NCBI GenBank assembly: GCA_002887195.1
Contig: PJAB01000003.1
Span: 1 to 64,000 of the forward strand
Origin: Chrysochromulina parva
Lineage: Eukaryota; Haptophyta; Prymnesiales; Chrysochromulinaceae
Length of the DNA stretch: 64,000 nt
Direction: 5' to 3'
Part shown: positions 18,267 to 27,564 of the stretch, piece after piece
Layout of the letters: each line of letters opens with the position of its first letter
Position numbering within the stretch: position 1 is the stretch's first letter
The notes under the pieces: model-generated
Database searches by the model: none
Seen by the model: the letters and a program-made list of their open reading frames with translations, nothing else
What the model was told of the DNA's origin: nothing
Translations under genes and position numbers: made by a program

Positions 18267-19823
18267 ATGTCGGCGTCGTCAAGCGCAGAAGCGGCGACGG
18301 GACCCTTATTGCGCTACTTTTCAGGCCTGACGCGCGCGGCCCTCGATCGCCTGTACGCCGACGGTTGGACGTGCCAAGGGCTTCTACGCGCGCTGCCAAG
18401 CATGGCTCGCCTGTACGTGTTGCGCCTCGCATGTGCACAAGAAGACGTTCCTGTGGCCGTTGTGGATGCATGGAAGCGCGCGGACAGCAGCACAGCCACC
18501 TTGAGGCACGCCCAAGCGTTAATGGTGCTCGAGCGGTTGAGCCTCATCGAGAAATCGTTGGCACCTGGCGGCGGCACTAGCTGGCGATTGCACCGTGGGT
18601 TTGCCAAGCAACTGCTCGACAGTCTGTGCATTGGCGGTGTTCTCGACGCGGAGAGTGAGCGCGACGTCGGCTCGGCGGCCCTAAGCAGTGGCAGTAGTGG
18701 CGCGCCCGTGCTCGGCCAGCTCGAGCGCCACGCGCACTCCACGTGGGAGCGCGTGCTGCAAGCGATCATAGCTCCTCCGGACGACGACATCGAGCTGACC
18801 ATGCAGTGCGATGGCGCAACGATGCAGGAGCTGCTTATAGAGGCGGACCTGCTGGGCTACGCGCCCAACGACGGCGGCACGGACGTCGATGATAACGGCG
18901 CGTTGCCGGCGCGGTTCACGATGAGCCGGCAAGCGCGTCGATACCTGCTGCTGCCGACTCATGCGCAGGTGTGGATGCTGGTGCGCGCCTACATGAAGCT
19001 GTCGGAGAAGGGGACGCCTGGGACGCAGCACGGCGTGCTCTGCTTCCTCATGCGGCTCGGGCTGCTGCGCCTCGGCCGCGCGTACCGCATGGACGATGCA
19101 GCTCTCGACGAGGCACAACGCGCCACTCTAGCCGACATGGCGCTCTTCGGCCTCATCTACCGGCCAGAGGAGACGCCTGAGTTGTATTACGCGACGCCCC
19201 TATGCCAGTACCTGCTCTCCACGTCTGCGGGCGCCGGCGCTGCGGCAGCGAGCTCCGAAACGGATCGCGCAGGCGCGGCCAACGGCAACGGCGCAATCGC
19301 GAGCGGTGCGGGCAGCGGCGGCGAGGGCGGCGGCGGCTTCCTGGTTCTTGAGACCAACTTCCGTGTGTACGCGTACACGGGCTCGACACTGTGGGCGCGC
19401 GTTCTCGAGGGTTTCACCCGACTCGAGTACGTGCTCCCCAATTTGGTCATCGGCTCTCTCACGCGCGACTCCATCCACGCCGCGGTCGACGCGGGGGTGA
19501 GCGCCGCAGAGATCATCCAGTTCCTCGCACGCAACGCGCACCCGCGCATGGCGAAGCAGACGCCTGTGCTGCCCGAGACGGTCGTCAACCAGATCGAGCT
19601 TTGGGTCAAAGAGAAGCAGCGCGTGCAATATGCCAAGGCGCGGCTATATCAGCACTTCAGCTCCCAGGCTGAATTTCTCGAGGCGGAGGCGTACGCAAAC
19701 GACATCAAGGTCCTGATTTGGTCGAAACACGCACCCGAGGGAAGGCAGTGCTTGCTCGCTGTGAGGGCGGATGCGCACGACGCGATGAAGCGCTTCTTGA
19801 AGGCGCGCACGCAAAACGGCTGA
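18267..19823 (+). CDS. TFB2: TFIIH subunit p52 (Tfb2/GTF2H4)
   Basis: A 518-residue protein matching the p52 subunit of the TFIIH core. The N-terminus has the LLRYFSGLTRAALDRLY and WRLHRGF blocks. The middle has repeated winged-helix segments, and the C-terminal part (FRVYAYTGSTLWARVLEGF, then NQIELW) is the region that in the family contacts p8/TTDA and regulates XPB. TFIIH opens promoter and damaged DNA. A Gly/Ala-rich insert near residues 323-355 is unlike the usual family loop and is probably disordered. Nearly full family length, so the gene appears intact and intronless. It is 178 bp downstream of the RPE-RPI gene on the same strand. Confidence 0.9.
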   Translation: MSASSSAEAATGPLLRYFSGLTRAALDRLYADGWTCQGLLRALPSMARLYVLRLACAQEDVPVAVVDAWKRADSSTATLRHAQALMVLERLSLIEKSLAPGGGTSWRLHRGFAKQLLDSLCIGGVLDAESERDVGSAALSSGSSGAPVLGQLERHAHSTWERVLQAIIAPPDDDIELTMQCDGATMQELLIEADLLGYAPNDGGTDVDDNGALPARFTMSRQARRYLLLPTHAQVWMLVRAYMKLSEKGTPGTQHGVLCFLMRLGLLRLGRAYRMDDAALDEAQRATLADMALFGLIYRPEETPELYYATPLCQYLLSTSAGAGAAAASSETDRAGAANGNGAIASGAGSGGEGGGGFLVLETNFRVYAYTGSTLWARVLEGFTRLEYVLPNLVIGSLTRDSIHAAVDAGVSAAEIIQFLARNAHPRMAKQTPVLPETVVNQIELWVKEKQRVQYAKARLYQHFSSQAEFLEAEAYANDIKVLIWSKHAPEGRQCLLAVRADAHDAMKRFLKARTQNG

Positions 19824-20008
19824 GCCGCGCGGGCGGGTGACCGTTCCTCGTCGCGTACAAGTAGTCGACCCCACATCTCTTTCAAAACGGAGCACCATTA
19901 CATGTCTCATCGACGGAATGATCTTGTTAGGATGTTTGCGGGCTATGATCTTCGCGAATCTAACTTGTCGGTCGTGACGAGGAAAGATTCGTGGCACTTT
20001 CTGAGATA

Positions 20009-21229
20009 ATGCACACGACCCACTTGGCAGCTGCTGGCTGGGCCTCTGCGCAGAGCTTGCCCGTTCGTCTCGGCGTGTCACGCCGTTCGTCTCGTCGGGC
20101 AGATCCGGCCACTCTCATGATCGACCCGGGCTCCTTTGCCGTCGCGGCCGAGCAAAAGTCTGCAGTTGCAAAGCTCATGGAGGGCCTGAGAAAGGAGTAC
20201 GACAGCTTCTTTCAGCCGCTGCTGCCCGAGTTTTACAACCCGGAAGTCTCATTTGCAGACCCGCTCATATCCTTCACCGGCCTCGAGAAGTACAAGAACA
20301 ATGTAGACATGCTAGCCGGCAAGACGCCCCTGGGCAAGGCGTGCTTCACCGACTGCGGGCTTGCGATGCATGGCATCAAGGAGACGCCGACGGGCCTGCA
20401 GACGCGCTGGACGCTGCAGTTCCGCTTCAAGCTGCTGCCATGGGCGCCGCTCGCCCAGTTCACGGGCGTGAGCCAATACACGCTCGACGCCAACAAGCGC
20501 GTGCTCGCGCAGCAGGACTATTGGGACAGCATCAACCTTCAGAAAGGCGGGGCGTACGCGGCTGTCTCGAAATTGGACGCGCTCAAAGACTTTGTGGGAC
20601 AGCTGCAGCCGAGCGGTTCGGGCGCCAGGCAGGCATCGGACAAGGAGCTGCCCTACGTGCTGCTGCGCCGCGCAAAGGACTACGAGGTCCGCCGCTATCC
20701 GCAGCACGTGGCCGTCACCACCAACTATTACCGGCGAATCGACGCATTCGGGACTCTCGGTGCGTACACCAACGGCGCGAATGAGCAGGAGAAGGCGCTG
20801 AAGGCCTACGTGCCGTCGCTCATGAGCGTGCAGCAGGACTCGCGCACGCTCGCGCAGATCACCGACGACGCGCTCGACCTCAAACCAAGCGAGAAACCGA
20901 AGGTGATGCGATGGCCCATGGCTGTCCCCGCGATGCGTGAGCCTGCGCCGCCGCAGCCGACGGAACGGCTCATGGGCGCGTGCGAGCTCGAGCTCGTGCC
21001 CTCGCGTGTGGTTGCGTGCTACAAGTTCTCGGACCCGACGACCGAACCGATCGTCCGGGGCTACCATGCGCTGCTCGCTAAGCGGCTGCGCGAGGACGGT
21101 CTCAAGCCCTCCGACGGCGTGCCGGAGGAGCAGTTCCGGCTCGCCCAATTCGATGCGCTCAACTCCTTCGGGGCACGCCGCTCAGAGGTTTGGATCGACC
21201 TCGAGGAGCACCCGTGGGTAGAGCAGTGA
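20009..21229 (+). CDS. DUF2358-SOUL heme-binding family protein, probably plastid
   Basis: A 406-residue protein. The first 37 residues are rich in Arg, Ser and Ala and look like a transit sequence. Residues about 53-178 match the NTF2-like DUF2358 domain (YDSFFQPLLPEFY, SFADPLISF, RFKLLPW). Residues about 211-404 match a SOUL/HBP domain (LPYVLLRRAKDYEVRRYP, FGTLGAYTNG). The DUF2358-SOUL pairing is also known in plant plastid proteins, and SOUL proteins occur in algal eyespots. A role in binding tetrapyrroles is the family expectation; no axial ligand can be assigned from sequence alone. The chosen ATG is the first available after an in-frame stop. Confidence 0.85.
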   Translation: MHTTHLAAAGWASAQSLPVRLGVSRRSSRRADPATLMIDPGSFAVAAEQKSAVAKLMEGLRKEYDSFFQPLLPEFYNPEVSFADPLISFTGLEKYKNNVDMLAGKTPLGKACFTDCGLAMHGIKETPTGLQTRWTLQFRFKLLPWAPLAQFTGVSQYTLDANKRVLAQQDYWDSINLQKGGAYAAVSKLDALKDFVGQLQPSGSGARQASDKELPYVLLRRAKDYEVRRYPQHVAVTTNYYRRIDAFGTLGAYTNGANEQEKALKAYVPSLMSVQQDSRTLAQITDDALDLKPSEKPKVMRWPMAVPAMREPAPPQPTERLMGACELELVPSRVVACYKFSDPTTEPIVRGYHALLAKRLREDGLKPSDGVPEEQFRLAQFDALNSFGARRSEVWIDLEEHPWVEQ

Positions 21230-21902
21230 GAGGCACAGCCACGCACTGCCCGCAACACGCAGCGCCGCACGAAATTCGTTCACCGAGGCAGCCGGAAGCG
21301 ACCCGCGGGTGTCCCACGTGTGTCTGAGTTCTGATTCAAGGACGAATCGTTACGATAATATGAAATACATGAAACTCTCAATTCAATCCGATCATTCGTC
21401 GGCGAGCTGCGGGAGCTCGCATTCCCCGCTACGACGTTATGGCTTATGCGGATTTGCACGGATCGTGCGCGCTTTCGTGGACCGGCACGTGGCGGCAGCG
21501 CGGGGAGCGGCACTCTCGAATCATGTATCTCGATTTTTGATTATAACGTAGAATTGTGCGTTACTTTGGTGGTGATTGATGCTCATCGACCGACCGCAAG
21601 CTGAAACTCATCGCTCTGCAAGACCGCTGAACGTTCCACTATGGCATGCAATAATTTCATAATACCGTACGGAGCCGCTACATCGCATGTTAAGCAAGTG
21701 GGTCTGACGCTCTACGCTCTACGGCTATAAAGCCGCAAACCCAGGAATAGTCTATGGAGCGCCAACGCGGATGCACGGCACCACATCACCGCACGCACCC
21801 GCAGGGCACGTGCGCGGGAACTTAGTGGGCTTGCGCATGCTCCAATAGTGGCTGCCTTGCAGCATGCATTAGTGGCTGCTGTGCAAGAGAGCTAATGCTG
21901 AA
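21230..21902. other. Convergent spacer with hairpins
   Basis: A 673-bp gap between two convergent genes. It contains an inverted repeat with TATAA in the loop (21722-21735) and a three-copy tandem repeat (separate entry). AT content is higher at 21340-21400 and 21530-21700. No coding frame is convincing; an unannotated small RNA cannot be excluded. Confidence 0.45.
21823..21893. repeat. Three imperfect 24-bp tandem copies
   Basis: Copies begin with TAGTGG at 21823, 21846 and 21870, then share a CTGC/TTGC and GCATGC-like part. The array ends next to a 6-bp-stem inverted repeat (21891-21907, GCTAAT/ATTAGC) that overlaps the stop codon of the minus-strand metallothionein-like gene, so it would lie in that gene's 3' UTR. 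Confidence 0.6.
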
Positions 21903-22388
21903 TTAGCACTTACCGCAGCCACATCCCGCCCCGTGCGAGGCACACGACGCGCAGCCACAGTTGACCGTGTGGGCTTTCTCGTGGGAGCTCTTGTGGCCGT
22001 CGCGGTGCAGTGGGCAATCGCAGGGTCGCGCATGGGAGCCTGTACAGCCAGTGCAATCGCAGCTCCGTGCATGAGACGCCGAGGCGAAAGCAAACGCGGC
22101 GGTGGCGCCGATGAGCATGCGCCGTGAGACGCACTGCATGGCCGGCTTGCTGGTTCGCACGATCGGCTCGTTCGCGCACACAGCTGGCGTTTTGTAGCGC
22201 AAGGCCGGAATGGCCAAGGCCTGTGAGAGAGACCACAGCCACAAGAGTTTCAGCGAAGGCAGTGATGAAACAGGGTGAATAGAGCGGTGGCAATCGAGAA
22301 GATCTAGGTGATAGGCACTCACCGCGGCCGGTGCGATGAACGCGATCAGGAAGAGCAGCGCAGTGATCAGCGCATGGTAGTTCATCAT
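21903..22388 (-). CDS. Cys-rich metallothionein-like protein with thylakoid targeting
   Basis: Two exons (22388-22323 and 22220-21903) give 127 residues. Exon 1 encodes a hydrophobic ER signal peptide. Splicing joins it to ALAIPALRY, creating an A-x-A cleavage site followed by a transit-like stretch. Then comes SRRMLIGATAAFAFASASHA, a twin-arginine thylakoid signal. The mature C-terminal 40 or so residues hold 11 Cys in CDCTGC, CDC, CGCASC and CGCGKC motifs plus several His, typical of metallothioneins, which bind Zn, Cu or Cd. Lumen location is inferred from the leader. The intron is in frame if retained. The stop codon lies inside a short inverted repeat. An alternative is a Cys-rich copper-handling protein of another family. 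Confidence 0.65.
   Translation of the reverse strand: MMNYHALITALLFLIAFIAPAAVSAYHLDLLDCHRSIHPVSSLPSLKLLWLWSLSQALAIPALRYKTPAVCANEPIVRTSKPAMQCVSRRMLIGATAAFAFASASHARSCDCTGCTGSHARPCDCPLHRDGHKSSHEKAHTVNCGCASCASHGAGCGCGKC
22221..22322 (-). other. Intron of the metallothionein-like gene (102 nt)
   Basis: Donor GTGAGT directly after GCCGCG, acceptor CTCTCACAG. It is phase 0 with a length divisible by 3, so it stays open if unspliced. Removal restores a normal signal-peptide cleavage region. Confidence 0.7.
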
Positions 22389-22540
22389 CAGAGTCTGCAA
22401 TAGATCTCCGAGAGCCGAGCGCGTTCGGAAAAGCTTTCACACCGCTTCGAAAACAGTGTGACGAATTCCTAATGTTTCCCCTAAGTGACTCGTTCATGCA
22501 AATACAGGTCGTAAGAGCCGCCCGGGGTGCCGGATAGAGC

Positions 22541-25500
22541 TCAGCTCGGCTTCGTGTACGTGGCGAGCATCCGGCGGTTGCTCGTGAGGGTCACCGAATT
22601 GGCCGACGCCCACTCGATCCTCAGCGCGGCGGCGTCGTCGGCGGTGTCGGCGTGAGCGAACTCATCGACGGTCGTCGTGTGTAGGCACGAGCCATGCAGC
22701 CCAATGAAGCCAAAGAAGCCTTGCGAGCCCGCGAGCCACCAGCGAAGCGTGCGCTCCTCGATCGAGACGGAGGCGACGAGGTCGCCAGCGGCCGAGAAGG
22801 CGAGGCACGTGACGGCATGCTCGTGCCCCTGCAGGATGCGCCACTTGGTCGCGGTGCGCATGTCATAAAGGATGACGACGCCCTCGATCGTCCCGACTGC
22901 GAGCCGCTGCGTGCCCTGATGAAAGGCCATCATCGGGTAGCGCTTGACGAGCTCGCGCAGCGCGGTAGTGCTTGCGACGAGGCACCCCTCGCGCAAGGAG
23001 GGCACCGACGGGTCGAGCGGGCGGAGGACGGCCGCGACCACCGTCGGCAGCTCGGCCTCGAGAGAGACACCGCGCGCCTTGACGAGCGAGATGAGCGCGT
23101 TCACCGCCGACCGCCGCACATGGGCTGGGTGGCTCATGAAGGCCGCATGTTCACCCATGGCGCGGCAAAAGGCGCGCGGCTCCGAGGAGCCCACCGCAAG
23201 CAACGCCGCTTGAAACCGGTTGGGCGCGGCAGGCGAGGCGAGCGGCGGCGCGGCGTCCTTGGCGGTCGCGGCGGGCGGGCTCGGCGGCAGATTGGAGGTG
23301 GCGGCCGAGAGGAGGAAGAGCGTGCGGATGAGCGTCGGCGGGTCGGCGACGTGCGCCTTCCAAATAGGGTAGCCCTTGCCAAGCAGCTCGGCAGCGGCGG
23401 TGCGGTGGAGCTCGGACGGGTGATCAAGCAGCGCGGTGAGCTGGTTGACCACGATCGTCGAGAGCTCCGCGTCGAGTGGCGTGAAGAAGCGCGAAGCGAG
23501 CACCGCGAGCACGAGGACCGAAACGCCCTGTGGCGAGCTGAGGTCCTCGGCCACGACACGCACTTCCTTAGACCCGGCGGCGGCGGCGGTGCTCGCGCGA
23601 CGCGCCGGCTCCGCGAGCCGCAGCACGCGCGGCGCCCACGCTGCCACAAGCTGCTGCCGCACCTCGGGCTTCATCCGGTGCAGGGTGCCCTCCATGAGCG
23701 CGCGAGCTGCTTGCTGCACCTCCTCGACAGGGTCGACGTAGTGGCTCGCGAGCAGCGAGAGCGAGGGCGCGCAAAAGAGTGGCAGTTTCTCGGGCAGCAC
23801 CACCGAAAAGTGCGTCACGAGCGAGGAGCATGCGTTTCGTACGTCGTCGTACCCCGGGCACATCATGAGCGTGTTTGCGAGCGTGACCGCCGCGATCGAG
23901 TGCAGCGCCGTCAGGTGCGATGAGCACTGCCACCGATGGTGGCGGGTATACGCGCATGGCGTGAGGAAGGAGAAGTTGCCCCCGTGGCCCCGCACACCGA
24001 AGGTCACCTGGGGCACGGGCGGCCGCAGCCCGATGACGTCGCTGCACTCGGCGTCGAAGGCCGGGTCCACGCCCCAGCAGGTCATGTAGGACAGGGCCGA
24101 CTGGCACGCGACTACGTCCGAGGGGCGCGGGCCCCGGCTCTTCACAGCCTCCAAGGTCGCACGTTTGCCATGGTCGCTCTCCGCGAGCAGCTTCGACAAT
24201 GGCTGAACCGTCGCCGAGGGCGCAGCGCTATCGACCTCGCCAGGCTTGCTGCTGGAGGCATCGGCGCTACTCGGCACTAGGCCCTCGTCCTTGGAGATCG
24301 ACTCGAGCAGTGGCTCGAGGTTTTCGGGCAGCGTGAAGGGGGTGGCCTCGGCGGTGGCGACCGCGCCGTGGTGAGCACCCGCGCCGGCGGCCGCAGCAGC
24401 GCCCTCCTTCTGTTCTTGAGCGGCCAGCCCTCGGGGCTGCGTGCTGCGTGCCTCACGGCGCACCTCGAGCTCCTTCGCGTCCTCCCCGTCGAGGGCTGTG
24501 AAGATCTCGCTTGTGAACATCTCGCGGCTCTGGCGGCGCGGCGCGCGAGGTGAGGGCCCCAGCTGATAGGAGCGCTCACGCTCAATCGCCGAGCGCTTGG
24601 CCTCGAGCGCGAGTCGCTTGACATTGAAGAGAAGGGCATGCAGCGGCGCGTTCGTGCCGCCGAGGCCGATGCGCACATTCTCAAGCACGCGGTTGGAGGA
24701 GGTGGAGCGCAGCTCACGCGAGATTGCGAGCTCCGGCACGCTCTGCGAGAGAGGCGCGAGGGCCATCGCTTCGAGGTGAGGCCGAGCTTCGGGCCCGCGT
24801 AGCACCCGAGCCAGCCGCCCCGCCTGCAGCTGCCAGATGTACACAGTCGAACCCATCGCCACGTCCGCTCCTGTCCCACAGAGTCCATCGCCGCTGCCGC
24901 ACCACCCAAGGGCGCACCGAACGCTGAGCATCCCTTCGGCGGGTCGCCACTGCAGCTCCCGAATCGGCTCCAGGTGGCCGTTGAGCAAGCCGACGCAGCG
25001 CACACGATCGGCGTCAGCATGCCGCCAGCCCGCGTCGCTGCCGCGCAGCGCAGCAGGCACCAGCGGCACCAACGGCATCTCGGAGACGTCGTAAATGGAG
25101 ATGGCGCCGTCAGTGCCCACGGCGAGCACCCACCTCTCCATGTGCAGGGGCACCCCTGGCGGCGGCTGCAGCAGCGTGGTGATGGGGCCCGAGTGCTCCT
25201 TGAAGCGGCGGAGCGGCTGCAACCGGTGCAGCGACCAAATGACGACCTCACCGAGCGAAGAGGCCGATGCGAAGAAGAGACATGCTGTCGGGATGCCGGA
25301 CTGTGGATTGCCGGACGCTTCTCCAGACTCCACGGCGGCATCCCCATCGCCTCTGCTCTCATTGACGTCGGCGATGCCGTCGGTGAGGGGCGCCGTGGCG
25401 GGCGCCGTGGCAGGGGCGAAGGCGCTCCTCGCGGCCGACGAGGCGCCGAGCTTGAGTGGAAGGATGGCACTCACCCGCGACGGGTGCGCCGCTCGTCGGC

Positions 25501-27322
25501 CCTCGGGTACGCCACCGCCAGGCAGTCGCAACCGGCCAATCGAGCCATCCGTGTAGCCGAGCAGCAGCTGCACCGGCACCCCATCCTGAGCCACCAGAGC
25601 CGAGGCGCTCACCGAGGGCTCGCCCGGAGGCACCGGCGCCCAGCCGCGCGTCAAGGGCGCGTAGCCGAGGCGGGTGAGCGGCGCCGCCGAGGCCACCACC
25701 GCTGACGCCGCCCTGGGCGAGAGCAGATCGGCCACGTAGATGTGCATCGTGCCGGCACTGTCAGCGATGGCGATGGCATGGGCGAGGGGCGATGCCTTCG
25801 GCGCTATCGAGGCCAGCCAAGGAGCAAGCACTGCCGCCGCGCAGCGCAGGAGAGCGTTGCTGTTGCTGTTCCCCTCGGCTGCCTCCTCTGCTGCCTCCTC
25901 GACTGCGGCGAGCTTCGCCTTCTCGGCGGCGGCCGCCGCCTCTTGGGCCGCCTCGATGACAGCGCGCGGCACGATCACGTGCTCGGCACCCACTGGGGCA
26001 TCGGCCGGCTCCTCCAGAAAGGCTGGCACCGCGAAGAGGGTGGGCGGGACCAAAGCGGACCAGGCGACGACGGCCCAACTATCCGTGCTGCCTGCGCCGC
26101 CTGCACCTGCGCCGCCGCCGCCGCCATGCACGAGCCTAGCGCCAGCCCAACCTTCTTCGGCACGTGAGATCGACGCAGGCAGCACAAGGATCACCCGCGG
26201 CGGCGGGACAGACGGCCGCTCCCATAAGGCCGCGGGCATCGCATAGAGCCAGAGCGTTCCATGGGGGTCGAGGAGGAGGACGAGAGAGCCGTCCGCACTC
26301 AGCTGCACGAACCGCTGCGCGCTCAGCGGCAGTGGAGGGTCGGGCACACTCATTACTCCCTCGACACGCGCGCCGTTCTCGCCGCCCTCCTCCTCAACCA
26401 TGTCGCTCTCGGCAGCCGTTCGGTACGTGAGGGTCTGGCGCTGTTTGAACTCTTCGTCAAACGGATTCGCCTCGGCTGCCTTCTTGGCCAGCAGCGCCTT
26501 GGTCGAGGCCGCCTTCGCCGCCTCCGTCTCGCGTCGGCGCCGCTCCAGGACGCTGCGTAAATAGGCCAGCTGCTGCGCCTCCTCGTCGACCGCATGCTGC
26601 ATCGGCTTCGCTTTCAGCAGCTCGGCACGAGGCGGCAGCAGCGTGCAGCGCGTCGGCGGCGCGGCGACCCCGACGTTGCCGTTGGGGTGCACGAGCAGCT
26701 GCCAGCTGCGCACGCCACCAGAGGCGTCGAGGCACACGAGGCGCGCGTGCTGCTCTGCGCCGCCTGGTGTCGCGGCGACCGCCATGCACCAGTCGTCCAA
26801 CGGTGAGAGCACGCAGCGTACGGTCATCGTGGATAGCTGTACTATGCTCAGCGCCTGGCTCTCGCCGCCGATGACCGCATGCTTGAGCCCGGGCAGCATG
26901 GCCCCAACGGTCGCACTGGGCAGCAACGACGTGGGCGAGGACGAGAGGCACCTTCCGTCCATGGGGTCCCACACATTGAGCAGCCCGCCATGGCAGAGTG
27001 AGCAGAGCGCGTCCAAGCGCTCAAAGAGGCACGAAGCGACCCACATGACCGGCGCAGAGTGCCCAAGGAGCATGACACGAGGCGAGAGGCGCAGGGATGC
27101 CGCGGCGGCATGCTCTTCGTCGTCATCGTCTCCCGGCCCGTCTTCAACACCCCAGAGGCAGACCTGGCCTGTGCTCGAGCCACTGACCAGGGCCGCACGC
27201 GGCAGCGACGTCACGCAGATGCAAGTGACGTCGTGGCGCGGCGGTGCGGGCCAAGCGGCGATCGGCACGAGCAGTGACAGCTGTGGCTCCGCAGCGGCAG
27301 GCGGCTTGGGCTCGCGTCTCAT
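22541..27322 (-). CDS. WDR7: WDR7 / rabconnectin-3 beta homologue
   Basis: A 1593-residue intronless frame. The N-terminus (about 28-230) has WD40 blades (VSGSSTGQVCLWG, GLLNVWDPMDGRC). More WD40 blades follow at about 520-870, then a low-complexity part, an alpha-helical HEAT-like region (about 1130-1420), and two C-terminal blades. Those blades begin QRLAVGTIEGVVILYDMRTA and continue with LRWW, the segment most conserved with WDR7. In animals WDR7 pairs with DMXL (rabconnectin-3 alpha) to assemble V1 and Vo sectors of the vacuolar H+-ATPase, so a role in endosome or vacuole acidification is expected. It is divergent from the SelO gene, with 242 bp between starts. Confidence 0.9.
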   Translation of the reverse strand: MRREPKPPAAAEPQLSLLVPIAAWPAPPRHDVTCICVTSLPRAALVSGSSTGQVCLWGVEDGPGDDDDEEHAAAASLRLSPRVMLLGHSAPVMWVASCLFERLDALCSLCHGGLLNVWDPMDGRCLSSSPTSLLPSATVGAMLPGLKHAVIGGESQALSIVQLSTMTVRCVLSPLDDWCMAVAATPGGAEQHARLVCLDASGGVRSWQLLVHPNGNVGVAAPPTRCTLLPPRAELLKAKPMQHAVDEEAQQLAYLRSVLERRRRETEAAKAASTKALLAKKAAEANPFDEEFKQRQTLTYRTAAESDMVEEEGGENGARVEGVMSVPDPPLPLSAQRFVQLSADGSLVLLLDPHGTLWLYAMPAALWERPSVPPPRVILVLPASISRAEEGWAGARLVHGGGGGAGAGGAGSTDSWAVVAWSALVPPTLFAVPAFLEEPADAPVGAEHVIVPRAVIEAAQEAAAAAEKAKLAAVEEAAEEAAEGNSNSNALLRCAAAVLAPWLASIAPKASPLAHAIAIADSAGTMHIYVADLLSPRAASAVVASAAPLTRLGYAPLTRGWAPVPPGEPSVSASALVAQDGVPVQLLLGYTDGSIGRLRLPGGGVPEGRRAAHPSRVSAILPLKLGASSAARSAFAPATAPATAPLTDGIADVNESRGDGDAAVESGEASGNPQSGIPTACLFFASASSLGEVVIWSLHRLQPLRRFKEHSGPITTLLQPPPGVPLHMERWVLAVGTDGAISIYDVSEMPLVPLVPAALRGSDAGWRHADADRVRCVGLLNGHLEPIRELQWRPAEGMLSVRCALGWCGSGDGLCGTGADVAMGSTVYIWQLQAGRLARVLRGPEARPHLEAMALAPLSQSVPELAISRELRSTSSNRVLENVRIGLGGTNAPLHALLFNVKRLALEAKRSAIERERSYQLGPSPRAPRRQSREMFTSEIFTALDGEDAKELEVRREARSTQPRGLAAQEQKEGAAAAAGAGAHHGAVATAEATPFTLPENLEPLLESISKDEGLVPSSADASSSKPGEVDSAAPSATVQPLSKLLAESDHGKRATLEAVKSRGPRPSDVVACQSALSYMTCWGVDPAFDAECSDVIGLRPPVPQVTFGVRGHGGNFSFLTPCAYTRHHRWQCSSHLTALHSIAAVTLANTLMMCPGYDDVRNACSSLVTHFSVVLPEKLPLFCAPSLSLLASHYVDPVEEVQQAARALMEGTLHRMKPEVRQQLVAAWAPRVLRLAEPARRASTAAAAGSKEVRVVAEDLSSPQGVSVLVLAVLASRFFTPLDAELSTIVVNQLTALLDHPSELHRTAAAELLGKGYPIWKAHVADPPTLIRTLFLLSAATSNLPPSPPAATAKDAAPPLASPAAPNRFQAALLAVGSSEPRAFCRAMGEHAAFMSHPAHVRRSAVNALISLVKARGVSLEAELPTVVAAVLRPLDPSVPSLREGCLVASTTALRELVKRYPMMAFHQGTQRLAVGTIEGVVILYDMRTATKWRILQGHEHAVTCLAFSAAGDLVASVSIEERTLRWWLAGSQGFFGFIGLHGSCLHTTTVDEFAHADTADDAAALRIEWASANSVTLTSNRRMLATYTKPS

Positions 27323-27564
27323 AGTCGTCCGATGCCGATGCCTTGCTCGGTCCCGACATTGCTGCGGAATTCAGGTGTGAACGCAAATAGAACATCTCCC
27401 GTTGCAGTGTGAAGTGAGACGCGTCGGCAGAAGGCCGGCGGGGCACATCGGGGCACATTTCCTTCGTGGAATAACTTTTCTTTAGGACCCGCTCGCGGGA
27501 ACGCCATGTGGTTGTGAGGAGTCGCTTTTCGCACTGGGCTCCGGCCCGAGGAGACGGGAGTGTT

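Noticed and set aside
22541..27322. Several long plus-strand frames opposite WDR7
   Set aside because: They have no recognisable domains and follow third-position GC bias of the real gene.
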